NCBI RefSeq assembly: GCF_000342005.1 | Contig: NZ_AOHO01000026.1 | Coordinates: forward strand, 105,958-169,957 | DNA length: 64,000 nucleotides | Origin: Amycolatopsis decaplanina DSM 44594 | GTDB taxonomy: Bacteria; Actinomycetota; Actinomycetes; Mycobacteriales; Pseudonocardiaceae | Direction: 5' to 3' | Shown: positions 63,942 through 64,000 of the stretch, one piece after another | Layout of the letters: each line of letters starts with the position of its first letter | Position numbering within the stretch: position 1 is the stretch's first letter | Position numbers and translations under genes: made by a program | The notes under the pieces: model-generated | The model's input: the letters and a program-made list of their open reading frames with translations, nothing else | Databases searched by the model: none | Told to the model about the DNA's origin: nothing

Positions 63942-64000
63942 TCAGGCGTTGCCGTCGAAGAGGGACGTGACCGACCCGTCCTCGAAGACCTGCTGGATCG
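63942..64000 (-). CDS. prs: Ribose-phosphate pyrophosphokinase, carboxy terminus only
   Basis: Only the last 19 codons are in the window; they end VFEDGSVTSLFDGNA-stop, matching the carboxy end of actinobacterial PRPP synthetase. The position after rplY/pth agrees with mycobacterial gene order (prsA, then glmU). The rest lies beyond the window edge. Confidence 0.75.
   Translation of the reverse strand, partial: IQQVFEDGSVTSLFDGNA

Overview
The window is high-GC actinobacterial chromosome, most likely from the Pseudonocardiaceae (Amycolatopsis or a close relative). The signs are the very high GC with strong third-position bias, frequent GTG starts, type VII secretion accessory proteins (PPE-, EspC- and EspG-like), an F420-type LLM oxidoreductase, a mycothiol-type DinB protein, a 13E12-family relic, and a backbone gene order matching the Mycobacterium tuberculosis stretch Rv0992c-Rv1017c as I recall it: 5-FCL, a UDP-glucose pyrophosphorylase, glp/moeA1, rimJ, glpR, pmt, rsmI, pabB, metG, tatD, rpfB, rsmA, ispE, a pks16-like ligase, pth, rplY, prs. 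No phage, insertion sequence or CRISPR array was recognised.

Layout. (1) 0.2-6.0 kb, minus strand: one tightly overlapped eight-gene operon of type VII secretion substrate and accessory genes, running into two exported serine hydrolases. (2) 6.1-8.8 kb: a large XRE-NACHT membrane NTPase and, divergently, a 60-residue C2H2-type protein. (3) 9.0-14.3 kb: tRNA-Ala(CGC), the Glp/RimJ/GlpR division operon, and divergently 5-formyl-THF cyclo-ligase with a eukaryotic-type UGPase. (4) 14.3-35.5 kb: accessory metabolism and regulation. This holds an MMPL exporter operon with its ArsR-type regulator, a DUF2786 protein, an FAD oxidoreductase, a NarL-type two-component system, an SGNH hydrolase/TetR pair with tandem operators, a GAF regulator with aldehyde dehydrogenase and DUF779, a MOSC/TetR pair, a GH20 hexosaminidase with a DasR-like box, a propionyl-CoA synthetase, and a Ser/Thr kinase with an unusual amino-terminal membrane domain. 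(5) 35.5-45.3 kb: lipoproteins (one frameshifted), protein O-mannosyltransferase, rsmI, a TetR/quinone oxidoreductase pair, pabB, a GH25-like protein, and a PadR-controlled DrrAB-type exporter. (6) 45.3-64 kb: housekeeping core from metG to prs, interrupted by a 13E12 relic, a frameshifted GNAT gene, an S-box/leader-peptide/metN unit, an ABC-F ATPase, and two small double-DivIVA-domain proteins.

The best regulatory find is the metN leader. A consensus -10 box is followed by a class I SAM riboswitch whose P1 3' strand overlaps the Shine-Dalgarno of a 33-codon ORF (LTRRR...VD motif), then hairpins, then metN. Eight genes have -10-like hexamers 6-8 nt before their start codon, suggesting leaderless transcripts. 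At least three genes (36.1, 50.2 and 51.3 kb) carry apparent single-base frameshifts, and a fourth (39.6 kb) lacks a usable start for its full-length frame; these are either real decay or base-level assembly errors. Family names come from reading motifs, not from database searches.
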